Assembly: GCF_963082655.1 (NCBI RefSeq)
Contig: NC_081556.1
Span: 72,897,227 to 72,961,226 of the forward strand
DNA: 64,000 nucleotides
Direction of reading: 5' to 3'
DNA from: Stomoxys calcitrans
Lineage: Eukaryota > Arthropoda > Insecta > Diptera > Muscidae
Shown piece after piece: positions 11,767 through 21,804 of the stretch (the stretch's first letter is position 1; the number at the start of each line of letters is the position of its first letter). The translations under genes were made by a program, and so were the position numbers. The notes beneath the pieces were generated by a model. It made no database searches, was not told where the DNA came from, and saw only the letters and a program-made list of their open reading frames with translations.

Positions 11767-12594
11767 TTTTTATACCCTCCACCATAGGATGGGGGGTATA
11801 CTAATTTCGTCATTCTGTTTGTAACTACTCGAAATATTCGTCTGAGATCTCATAAAGTAGATATATTCTTGATCGTCGCGACATTTTTTGTCGATCTAGC
11901 CATGTCCCTCCGTCTGTCTGTCGAAAGCACGCTAACTTCCGAAGGAGTAAAGCTAGCACAAATACTTCCTATTAGTGTAGGTTGGTTGGTATTGTAAATG
12001 GGCCATATCGGTCCATGTTTTGATATAGCTGCCATATAAACCGATCTTGGGTCTTGACTTCTTGAGCCTCTAGAGGGCGAAATTCTTATTCGATTTGAAT
12101 TTTTTGAATTTGAATTTTTGCACGAAGTATTTTGTTATGATATCCAACAAATGGGCCAAGTATGGTTCAAATCGGTTCATAACCCGATATAGCTGTCATA
12201 TGAACAGATCTGGGGACTTTACTTCTTGATTCTAAAGGGCGCAATTCCTATCCGATTTGGCTGAAATTTTGCATGAAGTATTTTATTGTTACTTTCAACA
12301 ACTGTGTCAAATAAGGTTAAAATCGGTTTATAACCCGATATAGCTGCCATATAAACCGATCTGGGATCTTGACTTCTTCAGCCTCTAGATGTCGCAATTA
12401 TTATACGATTTGCCTGAAATTTTGTATGACGGATCCTCCCATATCTTGATATCGCTCTAATAGCACAGCAAATCATTTCTTATATCCTTTTTTGCCTAAG
12501 AATTGATGCCGGGAAAAGAACTCGACAAATGCGATCCATGGTGAAGGGTATATAAGGTTCGGCCCGGCCGAACTTAGCACGCTTTTACTTGTTT
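11767..12594 (+). mobile_element. HINE-A, complete DINE-1-like Helentron derivative
   Basis: The 5' end TTTTTATACCCTCCACCATAG and the following GGATGGGGGGTATAC form a terminal hairpin. Next come GAAATATTCGTCTGAGA, ATATATTCTTGATCGTC, CTAGCCATGTCCCTCCGTC and GAAGGAGTAAAGCTAG. About three subrepeats of roughly 150 bp follow, each with GATATAGCTGCCATATAAAC. Near the 3' end are GGTGAAGGGTATATAAG, the inverse of the 5' motif, and a 3' hairpin TTCGGCCCGGCCGAA, then TTAGCACGCTTTTACTTGTTT. This layout and the CATGTCCGTC tract match Drosophila DINE-1/INE-1. Open frames here are artefacts. Confidence 0.85.
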
Positions 12595-12597
12595 GAC

Positions 12598-12795
12598 TTA
12601 GAAACGATGCTTATTCAAACTGGTAAAAATCAGTTCGGATTTGGTGATTTGTTAACCGATCCTTACTTAATTTGGCACAAAGGTTTCCCTTATGATTCTT
12701 CAGCTCACTGGTGAATATCATAGAAATCAGTTGAGATTTCGATATACATCCCATATATACTAATACTATTCCATTAAGGAGCAGGGAATACTTCT
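12598..12795 (+). repeat. HINE-B interior fragment
   Basis: Contains TTTGTTAACCGATCC, TTGGCACAAAGGTTTCCC, ATCATAGAAATCAGTTGAGA and CATCCCATATATAC, in the order of a HINE-B subrepeat. Termini are absent. It abuts the 3' end of the HINE-A copy. Confidence 0.6.
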
Positions 12796-12831
12796 CATCT
12801 CTCATGGATATGAGCAAGTATACAGTCCTAT

Positions 12832-13068
12832 TAAAGTTTGAGCTCAATGATAAGGGGCCTCCTATATTATGTCGGGTCCAAACGGAGCGCCGCCGAAACC
12901 ACTTGGTAGAGAAGTTTTAACATGGCAGAATACCTCATAAATGTAGCCAGCACTAGTAAGAGGATAACAACCGCTGAAAATGTTTCTGATGTTTACGCCA
13001 GGGTTTGAACCCAGGCATTCGGTGTCATAGGCGAACATGTTAACCTCTGCGCCACGATGGCCTCCGAT
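12832..13068 (-). mobile_element. SINE1 (tRNA-derived)
   Basis: The reverse complement begins GAGGCCATCGTGGCGCAGAG (A box) and has a B box GGGTTCAAACCC, followed by CAGCGGTTGTTATCC, AGTGCTGGCTACATTTATGAGG and TTATCATTGAGC. Divergence from other copies is moderate. Confidence 0.8.
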
Positions 13069-13379
13069 ATACAGTCAATCAAATAAATTTACATACACAT
13101 CGTTTATTCAACAAACAAACCAACCAAATATGCTCATGGTGTAAGATTTTTAAATATGACTCATTCTTCTAAGCTGCATAACATATTCATCTTTGCAATA
13201 AGTATAACTAAAGTTGAGATATCACTCTTATTTGCGCCCTAATATATATGAAAAACAAAAAAGCTCGAAAAATAAATCAAAAAATTGACGCACACAACCC
13301 ACATCTCTATAATTTTTTTGCTATTTTAAGGGACTTTTAATGAATTATATGGTTCTTGACATTGTCCGTAAATAGTAGA
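13069..13379. other. Unassigned AT-rich spacer
   Basis: About 310 bp with no recognisable content. Confidence 0.35.
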
Positions 13380-13825
13380 GAAGATGTTAGGACCATTCCA
13401 AACGTGTTCTTCGCAAATTCAACTTATAGTACCAAGATATAACCCAAAATATGTCCAGGAACAGAAATTTCTTTGTAAATGCCTAAAAAAGTATGTTGAC
13501 AGACTGAAGGTTACCAGCAACGACTTTCGCAGAAGCTGTGAGGACATTGAAGAAGAAGAGACTATAGAACACCTTCTGTGTGTGTGTCCCGCAGTCAGAA
13601 GAAGTTCCACTTTAATTTCTAATTTCTTTCAGAACCTGTCTGATTTAGCGGATGTGAACATTCGGAAGTCATTGGGCTTTTTAAAGCAATTTGGATAGCT
13701 TAACGGTGGGAACTAGAAGGCATCTTCCTTCTTCTGTTCCTGTGGTATCACAATGGACGATAACGTCTAAGTGAGTTTGATTGCAGATGGCAGACTGCCA
13801 CTTAAACCTAACCTAACCTATTTGT
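13380..13825 (+). mobile_element. LINE-C C-terminal fragment and 3' end
   Basis: An intact 104-codon frame (13384-13698) encodes the end of a non-LTR retrotransposon polyprotein. It contains a cysteine cluster RRSCEDIEEEETIEHLLCVC and a following DLADVNIRKSLGFLK segment, matching the zinc-finger-like tail found after the reverse transcriptase or RNase H domain of many fly LINEs. The 3' untranslated part has TGTGGTATCACAATGGAC, GTCTAAGTGAGT, CAGACTGCCACTTAAACC and a tail AACCTAACCTAACCT. The copy is 5' truncated: nothing of the endonuclease or RT core remains. Sister fragments lie at 5556-5865 and 58636-58905. Exact clade is uncertain. Confidence 0.75.
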
Positions 13826-13929
13826 GAAATATATCCTCACGTGAAATTGAAAAAAATTGTCGGAAAACCACATCCATGTACACAGAAAATCATAAATAAT
13901 TGTAAAAACGAAGTCAATACGACCTTATA

Positions 13930-14540
13930 TAAAGAGTGATTTTTTTGAGGTTAGGATTTTCATGCATTAGTATTTGACAGATCACGTGGGATTTCAGACA
14001 TGGTGTCAAAGAGAAAGATGCTCAGTATGCTTTGACATTTCATCATGAATAGACTTACTAACGAGCAACGCTTGCAAATCATTGAATTTTATTACCAAAA
14101 TCAGTGTTCGGTTCGAAATGTGTTCAAATTTTGACAAATTTTGTTCAGCGATGAGGCTCATTTCTGGTTGAATAGCTACGTAAATAAGCAAAATTGCCGC
14201 ATTTGGAGTGAAGAGCAACCAGAAGCCGTTCAAGAACTGCCCATGCATCCCGAAAAATGCACTGTTTGGTGTGGTTTGTACGCTGGTGGAATCATTGGAC
14301 CGTATTTTTTCAAAGATGCTGTTGGACGCAACGTTACGGTGAATAAACACATTTCGAACCGAACACTGATTTTGGTAATAAAATTCAATGATTTGCAAGC
14401 GTTGCTCGTTAGTAAGTCTATTCATGATGAAATGTCAAAGCATACTGAGCATCTTTCTCTTTGACACCATGTCTGAAATCCCACGTGATCTGTCAAATAC
14501 TAATGCATGAAAATCCTAACCTCAAAAAAATCACCCTTTA
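13930..14540 (+). mobile_element. Foldback IS630/Tc1/mariner-like element with 195-bp inverted arms
   Basis: Arms at 13930-14124 and 14346-14540 are almost perfect inverted copies starting TAAAG(A/G)GTGATTTTTTTG. The left arm contains the transposase start (ATG at 14045; MNRLTNEQRLQIIEFYYQNQ, a helix-turn-helix start). The right arm is the same sequence inverted, so the true 3' end has been replaced. The 221-bp centre encodes FSDEAHFWLN to VGRNVTVN, the first part of the DDE core. The protein is broken just after the N-terminal helix by a deletion and a stop. It is non-autonomous and would form a long hairpin. Confidence 0.9.
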
Positions 14541-14576
14541 TTATCGTCCAGAGAAAAACGTTCCATTTTAGTCATA

Positions 14577-14770
14577 ATGTCCCAAATTCCTCATATTTCG
14601 GCAGTTAAGTTGACGTTTGATGTTTGCGAAAGTAGCAATAAAAAATTAAATCCCTATACTGTTCAAAATATTCTGTATAGGGCCGGTTGTGTACCAAATC
14701 AAAAAACTTTTACATTCAAAAGCAACACAAAGAATTACTTAGAGTTGGCTACACAACACGTAAGATTGAT
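14577..14770 (+). pseudogene. Possible Tc1-like transposase HTH fragment
   Basis: The frame includes NPYTVQNILYRAGCVPNQKT and a charged stretch ending YLELATQHV. This resembles the second helix-turn-helix and linker of Tc1-type transposases (pattern TVxxxLxxAGxxxxxxxxKPxxxxxNxxxxLxxAxxH). No DDE motifs follow. It is interrupted on the right by the LINE-A tail at about 14828. The assignment is tentative. Confidence 0.35.
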
Positions 14771-14827
14771 TGTTTACACTCTCAATATAGGTCAATATAG
14801 AACATTTTTGAGTCGGATGGCCCAGTG

Positions 14828-15540
14828 AGGCTTAGGTTAGGTTAGGTTAAAAAGAGGGTGCTTATATTAATCCGCCCCATACTACTATGGACATACACCT
14901 TAGTCAGTAATTGGCTTGTTGTGCGCTCTAAAAACTATAAAGTAACCTCTAAAAACGAAAATTTTATGTTAGGAAGAAACGCGAAAGCCGGGCAATGACA
15001 AGGAAATGCTCCAATGCCTCATCATCTTCCCCGTATGCCCTACACATGCTATTACTTGCCGCACCGATTTTACGTAAGTGAGCTCGCAGTCCTATGTGTC
15101 CCGTTATGATACCAATAGCTGTACTGATCTTCTTACTTCCTTTCAGTAATAGCCTCGTCTTCTCACGTTCTGGATCCCCCCCCCCCCCCCCCCCCCCCCC
15201 ATAGGATTTTCGCGTCCTACCGAACGTTTCTCTGTTCTACAATGTTGCATGCACATTCGTCGCCCACTGCCTTAACTCGGACTGCGTCGACCCGAAAGGC
15301 TTCGAGTTAACCAAGTTTATTGACGGTAGTTCTCTGGCCTTCACCAACAAATCGTCTGCACTTTCATTTCCCCTTACTCCGTTATGGCCCGTCACCCAAA
15401 CGATGCGGATTTTGCCATCCTCAGAGAAAGCGTTAATCTGCTTCTTACACTGCGAGACTGTTCGTGACCTTACCGTTCTGGTTGTTATTGCCCTTATGGC
15501 CACTTTACTGTCGGTAAAGATGTTCACACTCGATATAATA
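14828..15540 (-). mobile_element. LINE-A RNase H and 3' end
   Basis: On the minus strand a frame (15237-15527) encodes the C-terminal half of an RNase H domain: FTDSK with its catalytic Asp, VWVTGHNGVRGNESADDL with the last catalytic Asp, and a PFGSTQSELRQWA tail. The downstream part encodes the cysteine-rich CRAYGEDDEALEHFL-like ending before the 3' untranslated region. That region ends in an AACCTAACCTAAG-type tail (seen at 14828-14850 as TTAGGTTAGGTTAGGTTAA). The frame is interrupted in the middle by a 25-C run at 15176-15200. It is 5' truncated: neither the RT nor the first part of RNase H is present. Confidence 0.8.
15176..15200. repeat. Poly-C run (25 bases)
   Basis: A homologous LINE-A copy has only six C at the equivalent place (about 38145). 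Either slippage in this copy or a sequencing or assembly problem. Confidence 0.9.
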
Positions 15541-15976
15541 AGTATGTGCTTCTTAATGTACGTATACTTTTTCGATATGAATTGTCGATCATTTTTAGGT
15601 TTTACGCTATATTTGCACCTTTCCGTGAATTTAACGTTGTGGAAATTGGTTAAATATGTAATGAGCTATACTCTATTAAAGTTCAGCGCCAAAAAAAAAT
15701 AAATATCTATATATTAATAGTGGGAATATAGCCACTGTATACGCATCTCCCAATTTTAATGTTAGGGCCTATGCAAGCGCATTTAACAGCCTATCTCCTT
15801 AAAATTGCACAGTAATTCCCTCCTTGACTCCCAAAATACAAATATGGGGTTTTTGTTGTTTTGAAAATGTTTTATTTTAAATATAAGCAAATTTTCATTT
15901 CAATAACTTAGCCTGCATATCCAATTTGGTGTAGGCTGTCAAAAGGTTGGCTTTGTTGTTAACCTTTTTCTACTTG
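15541..15976. other. Unassigned spacer
   Basis: AT-rich, nothing recognised. Includes a run of A near 15690. Confidence 0.35.
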
Positions 15977-17403
15977 TTATACCCTACACCACAATTGTGG
16001 TACAGGGCACTTAGTGAATAAGTTTGTAACACCCAAAAGGAAGAGAGATAGTCCCATTGATAAGTATACCGATCGACTCAGAATCACTTTCTGATTCGAT
16101 TTAGCTATGTCCGTCTGTCCATGTTAATTTGTGTACAAACTACAGGTCGCAATTTTCATCCGATCGTCTTCAAATTTGGTATGGGCATGTTTTTCGGCCT
16201 AGAGACGAAGCCTATTGAAATTGGAAAAAATCGGTTCAGATTTGGATATAGCTCCCATATATATGTTCGTCCGATTTGCAGTAATACTGCAATAAAATGG
16301 TCATTTGTTAACCGATTCTCTCGAAATTTGGCAGGAAGGATTTTCTTATGACTCCTGACATAACTGGTCAGTTTCATAGAAATCGGATCAGATTTGTATA
16401 TAGCTACCATATATATATTCGTCCGATCTGCAGTAATAATGCCATAAAAAAGGGAAATTTGTTTCCCGATTCTCAGGAAATTTGGCAGGAAGGATTTTCT
16501 AATGACTTTCGACATTATTGGTGAATTTTATAGAAATCGTTTCAGATTTAGATAAAGCTCTCATATATATATTGGGTTGCCCAAAAAGTAATTGCGGATT
16601 TTTCATATAGTCGGCGTTGACAATTTTTTTCACAGCTTGTGGCTCTGTAATTGCATTCTTTCTTCTGTCAGTTATCAGCTGTTACTTTTAGCTTGCTTTA
16701 GAAAAAAAGTGTAAAAAAAGTATATTTGGTTAAAGTTCATTCTAAGTTTTATTAAAAATGCATTTACTTTCTTTTAAAAAATCCGCAATTACTTTTTGGG
16801 CAACCCAATATATCGCCCGGTTATCACTCCTAGAGCCGCTGCAAGCGCATTTATTGACCAATCTTTCCAAAATTTTGTACAACGCTTTCCTCGACGACTT
16901 CCACAATGTCTATAAAGTTTGCTCGAAATCGGTCCAGATTTAGACAGCTCTCATATATATGTTCGTCCGTTTTACAGACATATTGCAATCAAATGGTCAT
17001 TTGTTAATCGATTCTCTCGAAATATGTCAGGAAGGATTTTCTCTTGCTTCTCGACATAAATGAATTTCATAGAAATCGGTTCATATATGTATATCGCCCG
17101 AGCATTTGTTCACCAATCTTGCCAAAATTTTGCACAACGCTTTTCTCGACGAGTACCACATTGTCAAATTTTTGGTAATTGGCAATAACGTTGTCATTTG
17201 TGAACCGTAGTTATTACAGTTTGAACATATTTGCTCGAAATGTGATACGGATTGTTTAATAACCCATCTGAAAACATCCGGCAAAGTCCATCGAACCAAA
17301 ATTGGTTCAGAATTAGACATAGCTCCCACTTTGTACCTATAGGGTAGGTGTAGGGTATTGAAAAGTCGACAACGACCGACTTTTGCCTTTCCTTACTGGT
17401 TTT
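15977..17403 (+). mobile_element. HINE-B, DINE-1-like element, complete, interrupted by a mariner MITE
   Basis: The 5' end TTATACCCTACACCACAATTGTGGTACAGGGC forms the terminal hairpin region. Then come GAAGAGAGATAG, AATCACTTTCTGATTCGATTTAG and CTATGTCCGTCTGTCC. About five subrepeats of roughly 154 bp follow, with GATATAGCTCCCATATATAT and TTTGTTAACCGATTCTCTCG. Near the 3' end GGTGTAGGGTAT repeats the 5' motif inverted, followed by hairpin AAAAGTCG / CGACTTTT and GCCTTTCCTTACTGG. A mariner MITE occupies 16572-16808. Open frames inside (up to 119 codons) are artefacts of the subrepeats. Confidence 0.85.
16572..16808 (+). mobile_element. Mariner-type MITE (237 bp) with TA target duplication
   Basis: Terminal inverted repeats TTGGGTTGCCCAAAAAGTAA at the left and the inverse TTACTTTTTGGGCAACCCAA at the right, flanked by TA on both sides (16570-16571 and 16809-16810). 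There is no coding capacity. A near-identical copy lies at 49589-49824. The ends are of the mariner type, so mobilisation by a mariner transposase in trans is inferred. Confidence 0.93.
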
Positions 17404-19036
17404 ATTTGGGGAAGTGAGTTGTATATTCATGGCTTTTATTTTTAACGATTTTAAATGTTCCATTTTAGGACCGTGACCATGACCATATCTCTAATAATTT
17501 TTGATTAAACTTTTGCCAAGTTAGCAAAGAATTATAATTTTTTTTTATTTATAACCTCCAATTTGTCACTTGCGTGCGTTTTGTTGATATATTTTGTGCT
17601 GAAGCATACCGCACACCTGTACAAAGCGACTACTAGTATATGCTCATCTTAATGTGTTCAAGGTTTCGTGGGTGTTGTTTCGTTGGTCCCATTGAAAGCG
17701 AGTGTTACAATGCCAATGGCCAATTGTCGCTATTTGAAGTAAACCATAATTTCTTGAAAGAACCTTGAGCTGCTTTCCTAATGTAGTTGCTTGTCCTGAA
17801 TTTTCATATATCTACAATGTCTTATTAGTGTCGCTGAACTGTTCCAATATTTGATTGACTGTTAAATGTTGTAGTACGTCTGGCTGCTAGACTTGAACAA
17901 TATCCTGTTGATTTGCTCGATTGCCTGCCTGGCAAAACTAATTTGTGTCACAACTGCACGATGAGTGTGCGTGCGTGTTACCACCCCAAATATTGGATTG
18001 TTGTTAGGGTTCATGAGGTCACTTCAAGCCTACTTAAACGTATGGGCAGTGTTTGTCGCACACCACCTCAATCGTCGGAAGTTCCTGTTTCCGTTTATTT
18101 TGTTGTTTCACTGGTGGGACGATGGAAATGCGATGAAATAGATTTGTTTTTATATCGCCAATAACAATTAGAACCACTAAATTATTAACATTTTATCTAT
18201 TTTCATATGTTAACACTATGTTTGTGATAATAGTTTAATTAGTTGGACCTGTTATTGGCGATGAGTTTCTTGCATTCTTTCTAATATTTGAAATGTTTAC
18301 AAATTTGGTTATTTGGAACAAATTGTGTCCTGATTTAAATGACGACTGGTCTTCAAAAATTAGGTGTGATTGATCTTTGAAAACTGTCTGGAGGTCAATT
18401 GTGCCCAACTATGGATACCAAATTTGTTCTCTATACCCAGCCAGCCCTTATTGCACCGATTGGCATACAAGTCTTTTTTGGGGTGGCCCCTTAGACACTG
18501 GGCCCCAAAATATGAATATCAAATTTGATCTATACTGCTAAATACCTTTAATTTTACGACATTATTATGCTGATTGTGTTACTATATTCAATATTTCAAA
18601 TGTCCGACAATTGATTGAAAATAGTTACACGTAGTAAATTGACTGATATGTAAGTAATGTCACCATAATCTAATATTTTCCAGTGAATGCGAGAAATCGT
18701 ATTTATCACAAGCAATGGGAGACGTGCTACAAAAGTCGATTTGAAAAAAATTATACATTTGGCTTAATTTTGCATAATGAATATATTTTTAAGTTTATTG
18801 CGTAAATGAATTTAATGTTACCTTCGTCGCCACTTTGGGAATTCACAAAACTTTACTTTTTATTGGTTTATGTAAGAAGCGCATTGTTAAGTTATTTTAA
18901 AGCGAATTGCCAATAACATACGAATCGTTGACGATGTTGACAAATTAAGTTATTCGTGTGATTCATACCAAATACATGAGGTATGCTAACAATAACTAAA
19001 AAAGGGATTTTATTAGCTAATCTGTAGCAGTGCATT
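17404..19036. other. Unassigned spacer upstream of the tetraspanin
   Basis: No exon could be supported. Starts here were inspected for a missing tetraspanin first exon (Met, then a short membrane-facing stretch, then a phase-0 donor) and none fitted. It may belong to the first intron of the tetraspanin or to intergenic DNA. Confidence 0.35.
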
Positions 19037-19205
19037 TCAATACCCTACATCACTACTGTGGTACTAAATCAGATTTAGCTGTAGCTCCCATACATTTGCC
19101 CTTTACCTTACTTGTTGTCCTGCGTTATTTGTCATAAAATAAAAAAACACTAATTTTGCCCTTTACCTTACTTCTTGTCCTGCGTTATTTGTCATAAAAA
19201 ATTGA
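19037..19205 (+). repeat. HINE-B terminal scrap and 58-bp tandem duplication
   Basis: AATACCCTACATCACTACTGTGG followed by AGATTTAGCTGTAGCTCCCATAC is a collapsed HINE-B 5' end joined to an interior piece. The following TTGCCCTTTACCTTACTTG with GTCCTGCGTTATTTGTCAT is repeated once more at about 19157. Confidence 0.65.
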
Positions 19206-19234
19206 ATTATATATTTTCCCCCGAGTTGTCAACG

Positions 19235-20940
19235 TCGGCTGCAACAGTGGTGAGACAGGGAGGTGGAGCATACCTGACATCACTTTATCTGCGCTTCGAC
19301 TCTCCGACACTGCCACCTACGGCGGAGCTGTAACGGCTGGTGAGGAAAGCAAAACAGACAGGAAACGAGGTACCACGTTTCGTGGGGTAGTACCCTGGCA
19401 GAGTTCTTGAATACTGACGACCTAATCAATCCCATGGCAGCCGGTTTTACGTACCGGATTGACCTTATGGAATCCTTCATCGGCAAGGGCTGCCGCCTCG
19501 GTGTACAACACACTGCTACAACAACAACAACAACAACTAACTACCTTATAACACTTAATATTGGTAACACCGCAACCTTTGTTAATAGGATTAGGGAGGA
19601 GGTATTAGATGTGACGATATATTTGGAAAATCTAACCGATGAGGTTCAGGATTGGAGGTTCTCCATGGAACACTTTCTCTGACCATCGCTACATTAGGTT
19701 CAGAATAGCACGGCCTGTGCCGAATCCGAATACTCCGAAGAAGACTTGGACAAGATAATTTAGATTGTCCAAGCATAGAAGACATTGACGAAAATGTCAA
19801 CAGGATTACGACTGCACTGGTGGGATCCTTCGAAGATAGTAGTCCTCTTTGGGAAAGGAAATCAGCCCAAGAAAAACCCTGGATGACCGGGGAGATTCGC
19901 AATATTGGGAAAGAGGTCCGCAGACATTTTAACAGAGCACGTCGTAAGAAAGCGAAATTTTATTGGGATGTATATTACACACGGCTCAAGGAATACAATA
20001 AAATTACCAGAGCGGCAAAACGTGCCTACTGGAAGCTTTTCTGGGAACAGGTCGGTAGCGTTAACGACGCCGCCAAGATAAAAAATTTTCTCTCATAAAC
20101 CCATGTCCAAACTGAAACTTTAATGGATGATATGGGAGTGAGAGCAGAGACAACGGAGGACATGTTGAGGCTTTTGATGCAAACCCATTTTCCACAGGAT
20201 TCGAAGGGACTCACGGAGACACCGGAATCTTGGAATAATGACGTTGGTCGAAGGTTTATAATAACGGAATTTATGGTGAAGGAATCCCTGAGGAGCTTCA
20301 AACCATTTAAGTCACCTGGACCTGATGGAATATTTCCGGCGTTACTACAGAAAGAGTATCTGGCGCCTCGTCTGGACAAAAATTCCACAGCGTGCCTAGG
20401 ACTTGCATATACTCCGGAAGCCTGGCAAGAGGCAAGGGTGGTGTTTATACCCAAGCCCGGCAAGGCAAGTTATGGGACACCAAAGGCCTACAGACCCATT
20501 AGCCTACTCAAAACCATGGAACGTATTATGGACACCATGATAAAGAGTAGGACATCCAGCGAACTGCTCAAATACAAACAACATGTCTATATCAAGGGAA
20601 GGTCGGTGGAGACTGCCCTGCTCGAGGTTGTGCATAAAATAGAAGAATCCTTCGATGCCAATACGTACACACTTCCTCATTTTCTTTGTCATTGCCCGAC
20701 TTTCGCGTCTAACAGATACCGGCACTTAGGTGCAGACACAATAACAGACATGAACCAATTTAGGGGAGTGGTATTGAAAACAAGGATTTTGTAAGTAGCA
20801 CGGAATTCCTAACTTAAAATTTTCTTTTTTAGAGATTGCTTTATAGTTCTTAGAGCGCACAACAAGCCGATTACTGGCTTATATATATGTCCATAGTGGC
20901 ATGGGACGGATTAATAACTGCACCCTCTTTTCATCCTAAC
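19235..20940 (+). mobile_element. LINE-A, internally deleted non-LTR retrotransposon
   Basis: This copy carries, in order, a 5' coding remnant (19235-19420, 19540-19740), the linker between endonuclease and RT (19820-20098, including KPWMTGEIRNIGKEVRRHFN and TRAAKRAYWKLFWEQV), and the N-terminal RT region. The RT part includes SFKPFKSPGPDGIFPALLQ (SPGPDG motif), EARVVFIPKPGK and the YRPISLLKTMERI palm start. After FDANTYTL the frame jumps directly to LCHCPTFASNRYRHLGADT, the extreme C-terminus, so the YADD active site and RNase H are deleted. The 3' end is AGCGCACAACAAGCCGATTAC and a tail CCTAACCTAACCTA. It ends about 90 bp before the tetraspanin exon. It resembles LINE groups with RNase H (I/LOA-like), but the clade is not certain. 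Confidence 0.85.
19425..19540 (+). mobile_element. CAA-tailed short retroelement inserted in LINE-A
   Basis: Same family as 4091-4199: CAATCCCATGGCAGCCGGTT start and AACACACTGCTACAACAACA end. It splits the 5' coding remnant of LINE-A: the minus-strand LINE-A copy near 31 kb runs through the equivalent place without it. The open frame spanning it is a read-through. Confidence 0.75.
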
Positions 20941-21030
20941 CTAACCTACTTGTTGTCCATATGGGCGTTTTCATAAAAATTTAGTTATTGCAAATTCCTC
21001 ATTTTCTTTCATTTCTTTGTTCCGTTCCAG

Positions 21031-21390
21031 ATTCTCGGCATTTTGACCATTGTCTTTGGTGTCATCGTTTTAAATAACATTGGCATGATAGAACATGACG
21101 GTCAGGTCGGTTTCCCACCACAAGCCGTTCTGCCAATTGGCATGATTACCCTTGGCTCCATTGTCGTGTTCATCTCATTCTTGGGCTGCTGCGGAGCCAT
21201 TCGCGAAGATGTCTGCATGACGATGTGCTATGCTGTCTTGATGTTGATACTGCTCATTCTTCAACTGGTTATCGTTGTTTTGTTGTGGACTAGCAAGGAC
21301 AAAATCACCAATGCCATGGACCAAGTTATCGATAGTGCCTGGCAACGTGAGGCTCGTGAAACTGGTGTTTTCGAAGCCCTTCAAAAATCG
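21031..21390 (+). CDS. Tsp42Ee: Tetraspanin exon (second coding exon), Tsp42Ee-like
   Basis: This 120-codon exon follows a TTCCGTTCCAG acceptor and ends at a GTAAGT donor, both phase 0. It encodes the end of membrane segment 1 (ILGILTIVFGVIVL, residues 1-14), a short first extracellular loop with GQVGFPPQAV, membrane segment 2 (about 34-56, with the conserved GCCGA at its end), the small inner loop IREDVCMT, membrane segment 3 (about 66-86) and the start of the large loop. Tetraspanins are four-pass plasma-membrane scaffold proteins that organise partner receptors. Sequence and length agree with fly Tsp42Ee (about 228 residues in Drosophila). The initiating exon, expected to give about 20 residues, was not located. 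Confidence 0.93.
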
Positions 21391-21470
21391 GTAAGTTTTG
21401 CAACAAATTCATCATACACGCAGCATATCAGCATCATTTTATTGAATAATTCGCTGATTTATCATTCCAG

Positions 21471-21665
21471 TTGAAATGTTGTGGAGCAAATAACTTTGCT
21501 GATTACGCTTTTATTGGCAAGTTACCTCCCAAAAGCTGTTGTCCAGCCGATGAGGCCTGCATCCTGATTAACTCCTATCCTGGCTGTAAAAAAGTTGCCG
21601 CTGAATATATTTCTGGAAGCTCTGAAAAGGCAAAATACTTTGGAATTGGTTTAATCGCTGTTGAG
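21471..21665 (+). CDS. Tsp42Ee: Tetraspanin exon (large extracellular loop), Tsp42Ee-like
   Basis: This 65-codon phase-0 exon follows an 80-bp intron (acceptor ATCATTCCAG, donor GTATGT). It starts with LKCCGANNFADY, the CCG signature of the large extracellular loop, and continues with PPKSCCPADEAC and SYPGCKK. That gives six loop cysteines, which in tetraspanins form disulfides within the loop. The exon ends in the start of membrane segment 4 (YFGIGLIAVE). All diagnostic tetraspanin cysteines are present and there are no stops, so the gene appears functional. The frame joins exactly to LVGFIFACCLANN in the last exon, 4.5 kb downstream. Confidence 0.95.
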
Positions 21666-21804
21666 GTATGTATGGCTCTGAGATGAAAATGGTTCAAATT
21701 TTAGTTGGCTAACAATGACATCTGTTTTCTGTAATAAACCAAATTAATTAATATGTCATCGAAAAGTTGATACACCGGGAAGTGTTCTTATCGAAGTGAC
21801 AAAT

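Noticed and set aside
16121..16515. Open frames of 76 and 119 codons inside HINE-B (also similar frames at 46750-47240)
   Set aside because: They arise from the subrepeats, overlap on opposite strands, and differ between HINE-B copies by frameshifts; no protein motif.
19407..19682. 91-codon frame running through LINE-A and a CAA-tailed element
   Set aside because: It reads through an insertion boundary; the Thr run is the translated CAA tail.
21043..21474. 143-codon single-exon reading of the tetraspanin
   Set aside because: It runs past a GTAAGT donor into the 80-bp intron; the spliced model restores the CCG loop in frame.
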